From assembly GCA_948146395.1 (NCBI GenBank), contig OX411559.1:41144739-41208738 (forward strand): a DNA stretch of 64,000 bases, read 5' to 3'. A program made the position numbers and the translations under genes. This stretch comes from Fragum whitleyi (lineage: Eukaryota; Mollusca; Bivalvia; Cardiida; Cardiidae). Below are positions 32,992-45,689 of the stretch, in pieces; the stretch's first letter is position 1; each line of letters starts with the position of its first letter. A model generated the notes under the pieces. That model worked only from the letters and a program-made list of their open reading frames with translations, ran no database searches and was not told where the DNA came from.

Positions 32992-34717
32992 AATAGATAA
33001 TGCCAGATGCCAATTGATATCAAAATAAAACAATTGCTATTTCTTATTGTGTCTATCATGATGTATGCATTCCAAATGACTGATGAATTGTTTTAATGCA
33101 CCTAACAATGGTTTCTTGGTATTTCTCAAACCAGCACTATCATGAAAAATGTTATTTTTTATACTGAACAACAAAATGACGCATCACCTTTCAATGGCAA
33201 ATAATTCTTACCCGAAATCGACCAATCAGCTTATATGATGTAATTTTTATAGGTTACTAAATGTGGTAAAATTTATTCCTGAGCTCATACTTGCCTGAGC
33301 AGAGACACTTGAAAATGATCAACATGTATACCGCCCATGCAGCAGATTGAATCATGGTACGAAGTTAAAGTTGGTCGAGTGATACAGCATATAAAGGTGA
33401 CTCAAATTTTTAATTTTTGATTTTGGGGGTTGTCGCCTCTATGTGCTAGTAACTCTTCAATGCGTATGTCTTCGGTGTTATCCTTTTTGCCACAGATCAA
33501 TAATTGGGCAGCGTTTATTTCGGTATAACCATTCTTCCTGACTTTAGATTACGGAAAAAGTTATATCTAAAAATTTAAGTGATGCGTTATTTTTGATATT
33601 CGGTATATGTTCTTTATGTAAAATAAGAAATTAAACTATCAAGTTGGATAAATTTGTATGCATGTCTCATAAAAACAGTATGCGACCCTTAAATAAGATC
33701 AACTATTCACTAGTCTGAGGTGCGGTTTTAGATTACGAATTTTAGTCTTTCATAAGATTTTAGTTCCAAACAAAATTGTAATAGGAATTAGGCTATTCCA
33801 CAGCCATTCTATGATGGATAAAACCAATAACTTAGATCACTGAAAACTTAACCAACTTGCACATTGTTCATATTCTATTCTCTTGCTTATAAATGTAGTA
33901 CAATTTATGTTATTTGGAGAAGATAAAGTTTATGTTATATTTTGTCGTTAAATTTCCGCCTATGTCTGTGAGGAGCACTGCATATTTGTCCAACCACCAT
34001 ATTTAAATGATTATGCAAACCATCTACTATTTTAACCTGTGCAAGAAAAATGGGCAACGGCAATATATATATAATTGTGACCCGTGTCGCAAATGGGATC
34101 ATAGATCTGGGAACTTTGTAAAATCCGTATTTGAAAAAGAGATTGGGTCCAGCATTTGTCAACCAGAGGTCTCATTTCAAAAAATCTTTTACTGGACGGT
34201 AGATTTAACATTCTAGAAAAAATAAGAAAATAAGCCCATTGCGAAAAGTTAGGATCCTAGTCAGACTGCGCGGTTTTAGGGTCGATAATTTACGCACTAC
34301 CCGGATGGTCCCTTTTCGCGTGACGGGTCGCATAAAGTTGTGAAAACACCAAATCCCTTCCCCTTTGATAGTTTTACTTTGGAGCTTATCACCAACATAT
34401 CAGAAAAAGGATCAGATGGAATGGTGCCACTGAGTTATAGAAGCAGACTTTTGTACCGGGGTCGGAAATTTGGGGTCGGAAATTTGATCGGTGACCTATA
34501 CTGAAGTTTAGATATCTTGCTTCCAAACCATTGCGCTAACGATTTAAAAAATGAAAAAAATGATTTATCGGGTTAGATGTTGTTGTTGTTGTTGTTGTTT
34601 TGAAAAAAATCGTTTCCGCGAAGATATCGCATATCAAAGGATATTTCAAAGTCGCGTCAAATGTACACAAAAGCTGTCTTTTAAGACGCATAAAAAAGTA
34701 AGTGATTTTTATTTTCA
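32992..34717. other. Continuation of block A, homologous to 8.7-9.9 kb
   Basis: 33645-33813 is the single 170-bp unit matching 8824-9163, and 33990-34070 matches 9790-9880. A short SINE-body scrap (GCACCTAACAATGG) lies near 33098. A GTT run lies at about 34578-34599. No supported gene. Confidence 0.6.
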
Positions 34718-35441
34718 GCTCACCTGAGCACGAAGTGCTAAAGGGAGCTATTGTGATCGATCGTTGTCCGGCGTCCGTCTGTCCATCTGTCCGTCTGTCC
34801 GTCACAGCGTCAACTTGTTCTTTAAACGACATCTCCTCCTAAACTTATGGGTCAAAATCAACCAAACTTGGCAGAAATATTCCTTGGGTGGTCCCTCATA
34901 AAAGTTGCTCAAATGGAAAGGATCCGTGCCATATCACGGGAAAAGGGGCCTTAATGACAAATTTCTTGTTTACACTCTAGAAGCCACAAATATGGTCCAA
35001 TCTTCATGAAACTTGGTCAGAATGTTTGTTAGGTCATGGGGATGAAGTCTATTGAAATGGGAAGGATTGGTGCCATATCACGGGAAAAGGCGTCTTAATG
35101 ACATTTTTTAGTACTCTCTAGAAGCCACAAATATTGTCCAATCATCATGAAACTTTGTCAGAACGTTTGTTAGGTCAAGAGGATGAACTCATTTGAAAAT
35201 GGGAAGTATCCGTGCCATATCGCGGGAAAAGGGGCCTTAATGACAATTTTATCGTAAGAGCTCAAAACGCCACAAATATAGTCTGATCTTCATGAAACTT
35301 GATCAAATTGTTTGCCAGGTCACAAGAATGAACTCTGTTGAAAATTGAAAGGTTCATGCCATATCATAGGAAATGGAGTCTAAATGATAATTTCCTTGAA
35401 ATATCAGGTGAGCGATTTAGGGCCCTCAGGGTTCTCTTTTT
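34718..35441 (-). repeat. 145-bp tandem-repeat element (3-4 units)
   Basis: Opens with AGCTCACCTGAGCACGAAGT and a GTCCGTCTGTCCGTC run, then repeats of about 145 bp (GCCATATCACGGGAAAAGG, CTAGAAGCCACAAATAT, CTTCATGAAACTTGGTCAG). Closes with CAGGTGAGCGATTTAGGGCC. It is the inverse orientation of 55915-57457. Affinity to bivalve Helitron/Helentron-derived repeats is a guess. Confidence 0.75.
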
Positions 35442-36325
35442 CTTAAAATGGAATTCAGATTTAATACGTTTGAGGCCTATATCTTAAAATAAACTTTTAT
35501 TTCAAATATCTAATATTACATCATTGCACGACGATAAGTGTCAAATAAGAAAAGTGACGATGGTTTTGGTACGATGTCAAATTTGACGACAATATTTCAA
35601 CAACTTTCACAAAATCGAATTTGACGAAAACTCTAACCCGAAGACATATCATTTTTATTAGATAAATGTAACGAGGTTTTTCTTTTTTTTTTTTTTTTTT
35701 TTTTTTTCGTAAAAAACAACAAAAAATCAGCATAGGTCACCTGACAAAATTTTTGATAAATTTATATTTATTTACGTAAAAAATTAAATGGAATTAGGAA
35801 TGTCAAATTTTAAGGATCACGAAAAAAAATAGCTTTTCAGAGCAATTTAGTGTTTAAATGTGCACTGAACTAAAAAGTTCTTAGACTTTCTAAACGAAAC
35901 TTGTTTCTTAAAAATCGGCAAATCTATTCAGTAACGTCCTTAATCAACGTCTCTGTTACAAATCGTTGGCCAAAAAGGTAATTCTGGTTTAATACAGTGT
36001 GAAGATGCATTGACTTTTACTTTCTTTGATTGACTTTACGCACACATATAGAAAATTATGTCGATGTTCAAATTCTGCATATAGATCAAATGTCAAAACT
36101 TTTTTGAATAGTATATTCAACGTAGAGCAAGAACTTTAAGAACAAAACGATGATACTCCGGAAGTGTGGAAGTCTGGATATAACATTATTTTGTTTGAAG
36201 GATGATTATCCGTGGATATTAAATTTTAATGATAAACGCAAAACAATATTGTTTTTTTTTTAATTTTGTCAATAAGAAAACGTTCGATCTCATCGGCTGA
36301 GAATTAACTTTACAGTCGCACGAAG
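35442..36325. other. Noncoding stretch, nothing recognised
   Basis: Contains a 24-base T run at 35684-35707. No gene or repeat match seen. Confidence 0.4.
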
Positions 36326-36745
36326 AACAATAGGACCCTGAGGGCCTTAAATCGCTCACCTGATTTATGCTTTGATTATGTCAAATGTCCAGGAAAAGAA
36401 GATCAAATGGAATCAATTATTTAGTAGTACAAAGTGAGAAAACAATGAAAGGTTATATGCCACAGCAACTAGAGTTTTCTATGGATTTCATTTTATAGCA
36501 ATTTGTATAAGGGACCAACCAAGGAACATTTCAGCCAAGTTTGGTTGATTTTGACCCTGTAGTTCAGGAGGAGATATTGTTTAAAGAACTTTTAAAGCTT
36601 TTGTGAAATTTCCCATTTTCTATTATCACGCCAACCATACTTTTTCATGGATTTTAATTTTTTAGCAAATTTTAAAAAGGACCACGCAAGGAAGATTTCT
36701 GCCAAGTTTGATTGATTTCGACTCTGTAGTTTAGGAGGAGATGAC
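36326..36745 (+). repeat. Truncated copy of the 145-bp repeat element
   Basis: Starts AGGACCCTGAGGGCC then AATCGCTCACCTGA, the complement of the closing end at 35405-35440, followed by family-like text (TTTGGTTGATTTTGACC, GGAGGAGAT). It stops where block B begins. Confidence 0.6.
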
Positions 36746-36919
36746 GTTTAAAGAAAAAAATGTAAAACGAAAAAGATCTTTTTAGAAAACACGTGACTCT
36801 GATTTTCTAAATAAGATTGTTTCTTTCCGCAGTCTACTGAATTCTGAAAAGAAATATGTATATAGATAAATAAGCAAAACGTAGAACGGGTTAAAATTAT
36901 TTTTAGATGAAAATATACA

Positions 36920-38200
36920 CATTGGCAAAACCTGTGTTGATGGAACTCATTGAAATAGTATTGGCTAGACAATATATAATAACACTCAACGTAGTGTTTT
37001 TTGACGATAAAAACGGACAATGAATAATAAAAATGAATTTAAGGTGAAAACATATGAATTATACAGAAACACCTCCTGTGTTGTGGGAACTCAATTGGAT
37101 GCTCTTGTATAGACGATGTGTTAGTACCGACAACATAGGCCATTACTTAATTTTGGTCTTACTACATGTTATCTATAACCTTAGACCAGCATGTGTTGTA
37201 GGAACTCATTAGATTTATCTCGTATAGACGATACATTTGAACACACAACAAAGGGCAATATTTAATTTTGGTCTTACTCCCTTTTATGTAGACCCGAAGG
37301 TCTGCATGTGTTGTGGGAACCTATTAGAATACTATTGTATAGAAGATATATTGATGCCCACAACAAATTTAATTTTGGTCTTACCCCCTTTTATGTAGAC
37401 CCCAAGGTCTGCATGTGTTATGGGAACTCATTAGAATACTATATACTATAACATATTTAATTTTGTTCTTACTCCCTTTTATGTAGATCCTAAGGTCTGC
37501 TTGTGTATTCCGCGTAGTCGGACCAGAGTTGGCATTTTTGTACTTGCTAATACAGACTGAACACCTACGTTCGTATTTTATGAATTTTTATGCAAAAAAA
37601 AAGAAAAAAAAACAAGATCTGCGATTGTTGTGGGAACTCATTAGAATACTATTGTATAGACGATAGATTGATGCCCATAACATATTAAATTTTGGTCTTA
37701 CTCCCTTTTATGTAGACCCCAAGGTCTGCGTGTGTATTGCGCGTAGTCGGACTAGAGTTGGCATTTTTGTACTTGCTTAATATATAGACTGAACACCTGC
37801 GTTCGTATTTAAAAAAAAATGAAATAGAATTGCCCTCCAGAAATTGATGAAATATATCGTAAACGAATTGATCCTGGTCAGATTCTATTGTCAAGTCATA
37901 GTTGGCACATTTGCACCTCCAAGCTGAATTGCGGTAGGGTAGAATAACCCATCAGAAATTGGTGGAATATATCGTAAACGAATCGATCCTGGTCAGATGC
38001 TTCTGTCAAGATGGAGTTGTTATATTTGTACCTCCCAGATTGTTCTTTTTTTCAGTGACAGCCTATGTATGAACTATGGTAGGGTAGAATAACCCTTCGG
38101 TAATTGATAGAATTTGCCGATAACGAATCGATCCTTGACAGTTTCTACAGAGTCACAGCCTTTGTATTAAAAAAGGTAGGGTAGAATAACCCTTTAGAAC
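36920..38200 (+). repeat. Tandem modules, block B copy
   Basis: 36920-37740 holds about six GTTGTGGGAACTCATT units (four in A). 37817-38200 holds GGTAGGGTAGAATAACCC units as in A. Related frames such as 38194-38571 on the minus strand are repeat by-products. Confidence 0.75.
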
Positions 38201-39337
38201 AGTGTCGGGTTATAAATTTGAGACACTAGTTCACATATTAGGCGGTCAAAATAATGTACAACACCTGCTATTTGATATTGACAATTGGCTTTATTGAGAG
38301 TACTTTTGTATCGACATAATTTAGATGCTGCAATACTTTTTTCCCTGTGTATATAAATGCTTATTACATGTACCAGTGCTGGTGTTTTTAAATATAACTT
38401 AAGGTAAGATAGAATTAACCATTTGTGGCATCTGTTCTTAAAAAATATATCCTGGCCAACCTCCACTGTCTCCCTTCTTTCGCAATATAAATAGGTTCCG
38501 TTTTTAGCTCTGTTGTTTTCAATAAAAAAAGAAACAAAAACAAAACAGGAACAACAATAAAACAGAAACAACAGTAACTATGACAAAAACAACAACTACA
38601 AAATGACAACGAACAATTCGAAACCTTATTGTATTCGTTTGCGTCGGTAAACTTTAGCATCTGTTTAAATTTGATATATCTAGAAAGGTCATTCTTAATG
38701 TCCTTTTTTGCGATACCTTTCTACCTTACATATTGAAATTGCGAGATTGCGACCCTTAATAACAGATGTAAGATGATAAATATGACGCCAACGCCGTTTA
38801 CGTTTTTGCGACGTTTACGTTCCCGCGCATGATCAGACGTCAACCAACGTTATCAGCCGTGGATTCGATGGCTAACCGTCAAGACTGGGTTAAATTTTGA
38901 AATGTTGAGTTGACTTTGATAGACGATCCTGTCGTGGTCGAATGATCTTGTTCTTGGCAAATGATCTTGACCTTGATATCTGCAGATATTGAGATAAACA
39001 ATTGTGCTAATTATGAATTTTGAATCAATTTAACAAATTGTTATTCGGTATTTTCATTATTATTATCATTATTATTTCTTCTTTAATGCTTTTCGCTGGT
39101 TTATCGAGAAATAACTGTAGATTATCACTTGATAATCTCATCGCAAAGGCAGTGAAATTATCAAAAATTTATTCCCTGCTTTTGTGCATTTCATCCTATC
39201 TGACGTCATCTGTGCGGGGCGAAATAGGTGACGTCACAATGATGGTTGCATAGCAATCACGCGCAAAATGACGCGCTTTACAAAAAATGTCTTTGTAACT
39301 TAACATTTTGTCTCATTTTTTGCATAAAGAAATAGAA

Positions 39338-39478
39338 TAATCGTTTGTTTTCGAGTAAGATTGTTTAATATTTCATTGAGTAAACAACAAAAGCTATATT
39401 TTCGCCACTCGCGAAAGTATAGCTTTTGTTGTTCACTCAATGAAATATAAATCGATCTTACACTGAAACAAACGATTA
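39338..39478. mobile_element. Foldback element, family F2 (141 bp, almost perfect)
   Basis: Inverted ends TAATCGTTTGTTTTCGAG and the complement of TACACTGAAACAAACGATTA, with arms that stay complementary (TTTCATTGAGTAAACAACAAA) to a short CGCCACTCGCG centre. Lies in a B-only insertion of about 415 bp (39077-39490). Confidence 0.8.
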
Positions 39479-40205
39479 TCCTCTATTTATATAATTATCT
39501 TGGAGGTGACTAGGGTAGGTAACCTTGAACTCTTCATATGACATTGATCAGGGAATTTAAAGATGTCGATTGACAAAATCAATTATTATCCCTTATTTGA
39601 GTATTATATTCAAATAGGATTGGAGAATTTTGAAAGTATTAGTTTTTTTGGGTGTAATTGATGTAACGTTAGCCTTGATAGATGACCTTGACCCTTTCAT
39701 ATGAATTGACATTGGGATCTGTTCAGAGCAACACAAAGTGATACCTTTATCATTAAGGAAATTGTCAAAAAAAATCGATTTTTTAAAATGGATAGAAAAT
39801 CGTTAAGTTTGTACATAAAATTGATGTGAGAAAAGAATCTGAAGTGTCTTTTTCTTAAGCGTCAAACAAACTATTGGCCTAGAACTTTGCGCTTTTCCTA
39901 AAAAAAAACTAGCACGGTGGTCATATTCTTCTTTTTATTATAATATCATAGTACCATATAATTATCCATACAATATAGAAACATACAGTTTTCTATCTAA
40001 GGGTTCTTAATGATATTTGATAAAAAGCAATACAAAAAATGAAAAGTTGAAAACATTCTCGTGAATTTTCGATATACCAGTTTTAACCCAAGGTGGACAT
40101 TACGATAAAAAGGAGTATGTTACCTTTCAATCGACAAATGTGTGTTTATATTTAGTGCAAATAACTTTCTTTCTACGAAATAAAAATTGAATTGATATCA
40201 TTTTT

Positions 40206-42417
40206 GGTGGACGTTTACGTTCACCAGTGTTTAAGTGGGAACAATCCAGTCGGTTGTTAATAGCTTTTCAAAAAGCGCCTTCTATCGTTCAATTTACTCT
40301 TTTCCAAGACTTGTATCTGTCAGACAACTGTGCTTTTTTGCAAATGACATTATACAAGAATTCTATAAAGTTTGTAGATTATTCAAAAACGTTCTCCAAA
40401 TGAAAGATCAGATCCCAAAGCTTGACCACTCAAACTAAACTTTCGCGTAGGAATTAAAGGCAATGATAAGGCGGTAGTTTGCCTATTGGGGTTTTTTTTC
40501 CGTGGTCTAAGGGAGATAAAATCTACATGTAAATGTCTGAACTGGTGGTCCGGTTTATTGGAGACACCATGTAGGCAATACCCTTTACTGCGACCTAATT
40601 TGATAGCGTGGGACAAATAGAAGAAAACGATATATTTGCATTGTGCTATACCCTTAGTTCCTTTGTCGTCTATAGCAATTTAATAACCAAAAGTGCGTTC
40701 GTTAGAGAAGATACAAAAATTCTGCTTGGGTATGATTTTCCTAAACACCATTTGGAACAATTTTCTAATAGTTGAGTAACAGATTCGTTTTCCTACTAAG
40801 AATCCCCAATTTTCCTAAGAAATCTTCACGGAAAATATGCGCCTTATACTTCAACTTTATGCAACAAGCGGCACTTAGATTTAGTATCTTTCCAATGCAT
40901 TAGCATTTGTTACGATATCTTAGTGACCTCATGCTGACATCTCTCTGTCTGTCACTCATGCAATAGAAGTAACAGCGAGTGCGAACTTATGCGTTATGAT
41001 ACGTATATGTTAATTTGAATGATCGATGTTAACTTTGAAACTGCAGCTGTATTTGCGAGAGATGATATGTCCATTAATCAGTGGTGTTTGGTACTTTTGT
41101 GGAAGTGTACCTTTAAGTTACTTACTAATCATTAACCTTTTTCATGCTGAATCTGGAATATAACTGCTTTGGCAGGAGGTACAGGTCGTGATCAGACTGC
41201 ACATATGTATATACCAACTATTTTTCATTTCTAAATTAGAAATGTTTAAAAATTGTATTCGTAAATAAAAACTTACTTCAATTAGTGAAAAAAAGTACCT
41301 TCAGTAGTACGTTGAATTTCATGCAATTTTAGCACATTTTTTTAAAATTCAGCTTGACAAGGGTTATCACAAAAATTAGCAGATTCATGGAAAAATGGTT
41401 GCGATTAGGCACTGGGAAAATATTCAAAATTGACTAACATATATCGCCAAAATAATTTTCTTGTGAAAACTTGACACATCGATAGTAATTACCTTCGGCC
41501 TCTTGAGTTTAACAAAAATAAATACACTGACGTCGCGCACGGTGTTGGGTAACATAAACGTATCGCTTAATGTTTTAACGAAGTTTATATCCAATACAAC
41601 ACTTCAAAGAGTTTATCGGAATTTAACTAATGACACGGTGAAACTACATCGATCCAAAAAGTGTGATAAGATTAATTATGCGTAATAATAAAGTGTAGAG
41701 TTGTTTCACATTATTGTTCTCGTCTTGGGCTCTGGAACCGTGTTGATGTTTTTACAGATATTGCATCATGAGCAATAGAAATCAAAAATAAAGTCGGTAA
41801 AATATTTGTGAAATTCCTTATTTTTTAATGAATTTTCACGTTCTCATTACTTTTTTTTTCAGTCAGTGAATATGCTTTGGTGACAGGCGTCTGTAATCTA
41901 TATATATTTCAAACGGCCGCTAATAATAATGAAACAATATAAAATTTACAAAAAATACCATAATGATATGATACTTTTGAAACTTCGAATTACGAATACA
42001 ATAAGGTATACATAATCATGAATTGGGAAACGTCACTGTGACATCAAGAAGTTAACCAAATAGAAAACCAAAAAAGTTAAGATAATTACGCCTCGCATAC
42101 ATATGAAATAGTTTTCGTTTGAGAAAATAGGTATGAAAAAATACTTGGAGCATACTGTGTTTCGTTTATTTGAAAAAATATCAGGAAGCTTTTATAACCC
42201 AAATTATATATGTGACCCGCCATTCAGAAAAGGACGATCTTGGTATTGATTAAAATACGTATTATGAGCCGTTTGCATTAACATTGAAACTAGCAGAACT
42301 TTAGTCCAAACATTTTACATTCATGATACATTTACATGTATTGTTTCCCCTTTCGTCTAGTTCTTTTCACTACAATGCCATCAGAAACGTCCTCTTTCAG
42401 TACTTTCAGTGCTTTGA
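40206..42417. mobile_element. 2.2-kb insertion private to block B
   Basis: Block A reads straight from ATTGATATCATTT to ATGCTTATATTCG (about 18622-18633), while B has 2.2 kb between the same words. No transposase or RT frame is visible. It contains a MITE D copy (41132-41366). Identity unknown; a deletion from A is also possible. Confidence 0.5.
41132..41366. mobile_element. MITE family D, copy 1 (worn)
   Basis: TTAACCTTTTTCATGCTGAA at the left, and TTCAGCTTGACAAGGGTTAT at the right, form worn inverted ends. Internal GCTTTGGCAGGAGGTACAGG resembles the inverted right part of the 59432 and 61926 copies. Confidence 0.65.
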
Positions 42418-43551
42418 TTTATGCTTATATTCGTCTGTATCATGGTTTTATATTATTACCCAGCAATGAAAATGGGCGAAAAAAGCGGAAAATATACTAG
42501 ATATCTTTGACATTCTATGACTATTTACGAAAAATCTTATTCAGAGACCCCCCTATTTCTTTCCATTTTTGAAATCGGCTTACTTGAATCTTAAAAAAAA
42601 AATATGAGAAAAAATCAAATCTAGCAAACGTCCTAAAGTTCTTGTGCAAATATTTAATTCTGGTTGATTCAAGCGTATTTCGAGCATTCTGATTGGGACA
42701 AAAAGTGCCTTTATTTCTCAATGAAATTAATTTTGAATACGAAGCTATTTTGTAGGTTTCCGCAATATGTAGTCCCATCAGAAACTGTTTGATTGTTGAA
42801 TAATCCTTACATTTTTTGCCTCATTATATGAAATTAAAAAAAAAATTGAAGAGAATATTTGTAGATTTCATGAAGGTATGAAAGTAGAAAAAAATCACAC
42901 TTTTGCATGAATCCGATGCGCGTTTTAAGTTTCATACCTCACTAAAATCAACAAATTATCTCTTCCTAACTTAAATATGTATGTGAAGTGCAACGTCGTA
43001 TTTTATATTCCGACGAAATACGTTTACTATCACTTCATAAGGCCATAATTGTAATTCATTGTGACGTCAAATTGCCACAGAGCAAATCTAGGCAAAATGT
43101 CGGAAAAGTAATGAATCAGTCCGAACATGTACCTGGTATCATTAATCTGGTCATGTACATTCGCTGTCCGTCTGTCCGACTATCTGTCAATTTGTCTGTC
43201 TGACCCTCTGCAAAACATAACCCCCAACAATTAACAAAATACCAAGCTCATATTAGGTATGATGCTAGGTATACATGTAGCGCATCTGAAGATACCAAGG
43301 TCAAGGTAACGTAACAAGGTCAGGGTCACCCAGAAAGGTCAACAATTTAAACAATTGACGTTTCAGGGACAACCGTGTTTCACAAGCAAATCTATCACGC
43401 GCACTACGTCTACAGCGACACAAACTATTTGATCAGCTTAAAATGTTTGCAGGATTTTTGTTTCTCGTACCGGTCACAAAGCGGAACATTTCCTGTATTT
43501 GTACCGTGCTAGACAAAATTTCCTCCTTGATATAATAATCTTTATATTATG

Positions 43552-43911
43552 ACCTACGTCGCGGGAGGGAAATAACACCGTTGAATATTTTTGATATTAC
43601 ACGGGATGTCAGGAAGAATAGCAACGCTATTTTGTAACCGCGAAAATGACGTCATAATGTATATATTGTGACGTCAGTTTTAAACGGCGTTATAAGTTTC
43701 ATGGAAAATTGAAATGATGAAATTCAAAAATTTTGACGATTTTTTGCAAAATTTCGGGTCATAGGCTTATTATGATTAAAATATAAAATTTGTGGTCATA
43801 AAATACCGAATTTATTAAACTCGTCATCTATAAACAGATAAAAAATCGGCGCAGCCTCGTTTTAATTTGTTTATAGATGACTCGTTTAATAAATTTGGTA
43901 TTCCATGACCA
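43552..43911. mobile_element. Insertion with 119-bp foldback just before the gene-copy exon
   Basis: Block A lacks this sequence between TTATATTAT and the exon acceptor. 43793-43911 is a strong palindrome with arms AATACCGAATTTATTAAAC and GTTTAATAAATTTGGTATT. It ends about 30 bases before the acceptor TTATTTCAG at 43932-43940, so it replaced the upstream intron end including any branch-point region. Confidence 0.7.
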
Positions 43912-43943
43912 CTCATTCAATATCCTCTATTTATTTCAGAACT

Positions 43944-45683
43944 ATGGAAGTCTCGGGAAGAAAGCATGTCGGCAGTGACCAAATAAGCATAGCATGTGAT
44001 CCTTGTAAATCCGTCGATGAAAACCAAACTGCCGAGTGCTTCTGTACAGAATGTAATGAATATTTATGTTCTGATTGTGCAAGAGCTCATAGGAAAGCAA
44101 CACTTTCTAAGAACCATACCTTGTTAGGATATGATAAAATGCCTAAAGAGAAAATTACATTCGGAAGTGAAGTATATTGTAAAAAGCATAAAGACAAACC
44201 TTTAGATTATTACTGTACAGTTCACAGTACATTTTATTGTACAGTTTGTATAACTCTAGAACACCGAGATTGTAGAGTTGAATATATCCAGGATTTGGTC
44301 GACAGGTACGAACAGAATAGAGAATATGAAAATTTAACTCAGAAGATGAAATATTTAAACAGGCTTATCGACGACACGAAATCAGAAACAGACCGAAATG
44401 TTGCGTATGCACAACAAGCATCAGCCAAAATAATTGCAAGTATTAAACAGTTTAGAACAGAAATTAACGCCATGCTTGATTCGCTTGAAACAAAGATTTT
44501 AGAAAAAGCTTGACAAATAAAGGATGACGATCAAATACGTCTGTCAGGATTATCTTCTCAACTAGATTCTATGAAAACAGTGTTAGATGAAGCGAAAACA
44601 AAGATGGAAAATCTCCATACAACAAAACAAAACAAGCAACTCGTTGTTACTTCAAAGCAAGTTGAAACTAGAATAGCTATTTTAGAAAAGGATATCAACG
44701 ATATGTCTAAAGCAAACACAGTTAAATCTTACAAATTTCATCCAAACGAAACCCTTTATAGAAAGATAAAATCTATCGGAGAACTAGGAAATCTTCAAAA
44801 GGAAGAAAATACAGACGGGAAGGGAAGTAATCAGAAAAATAAAGAAATTTGAGGTGTAGAAAAAAAGGAACAAAACATAATTCCTTTAAACATTTCTGAC
44901 AATAAAGATATTGATATCTTTCATTCAGGAGATAACCATATGTGTTTTATATCAGGCAGTGTTTATATGGATAACAACAGACTGGCTTTGATCGACAATA
45001 ACAACAATCGTGTCAGTGTAGTTGATATCCTACAGGGTAACATTGTATTACATATAAAGTTAGATATTAAACCATGGGATATCACGTACACAGACCAGAA
45101 CCAGCTTGTTGTTACTGCTGCACCAAATTTGGTGTTTCTGAATGTCGGGAAGACATTGACAGTAAATAAGAAACTAAATGTAGGTGTAAACTGCTGGGGT
45201 ATTGATTATACTGATAACATGCTAATTGTGTCCTTTATAGAACCAGGTTTAGTGAAGTTTATGCAAATGGACGGCCACGTTATGAAATCTATAAGTACAG
45301 ACATGATTGGAAAACCTGATTTTAATTGTCCTAAGTACGTAGTAGCCAGTAGAGATAAGAAAGCTGTTTATGTTACAGACTTGGATAAGGAAACTGTTAC
45401 AAAACTAGACATGAATGGAACTGTTATAGATGTACACAGTAGTAAAGACTTGAATTGGCCACTATGTGTTACAGTTGATAAATATGACAATGTCTATATA
45501 GCTGGAGGTTGGTCAGATAAGATTTGTGTACTGACAGCTGGAAGTAGACAGATACAACCAATACTAAATGTTGAATGGCCTCAATCTGTTGTGGTCTGTG
45601 ACGACTCGGATCAGATTGTTGTTAGTCGTTTTTGTAGAGATATTATTAGTATCTACAAGATACATCGAAGTAAACCTAAATGA
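43944..45683 (+). pseudogene. Stop-containing copy of the B-box/propeller gene
   Basis: Colinear with 19971-21710 over the same 1740 bases with no net indel; one frame runs from the ATG (43944) to the final TGA. It is broken at codon 190 (TGA at 44511-44513, AGA in the intact copy) and codon 303 (TGA at 44850-44852). Both B-boxes with all zinc ligands and the propeller remain readable. The first stop would leave a 189-residue B-box/partial coiled-coil protein. The propeller part retains an internal ATG at 44940. Either a pseudogene or, less likely, a truncated decoy-like product. Selenocysteine is not suggested, since the aligned residue is Arg and no SECIS was identified. Confidence 0.88.
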
Positions 45684-45689
45684 ATGTTT

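Noticed and set aside
38194..38660. Cys-rich minus-strand proteins (also 16634-16962)
   Set aside because: Frames differ between blocks A and B, have no domains, and lie in tandem or AAACA-rich repeat DNA.
43905..44513. Separate 202-residue gene starting at 43905
   Set aside because: The first 13 codons are intron or insertion sequence before the acceptor TTATTTCAG; the aligned start is 43944.
44511..44852. Selenocysteine reading of the two TGA codons
   Set aside because: The intact copy has Arg and Gly there, and there is no selenoprotein-type context.
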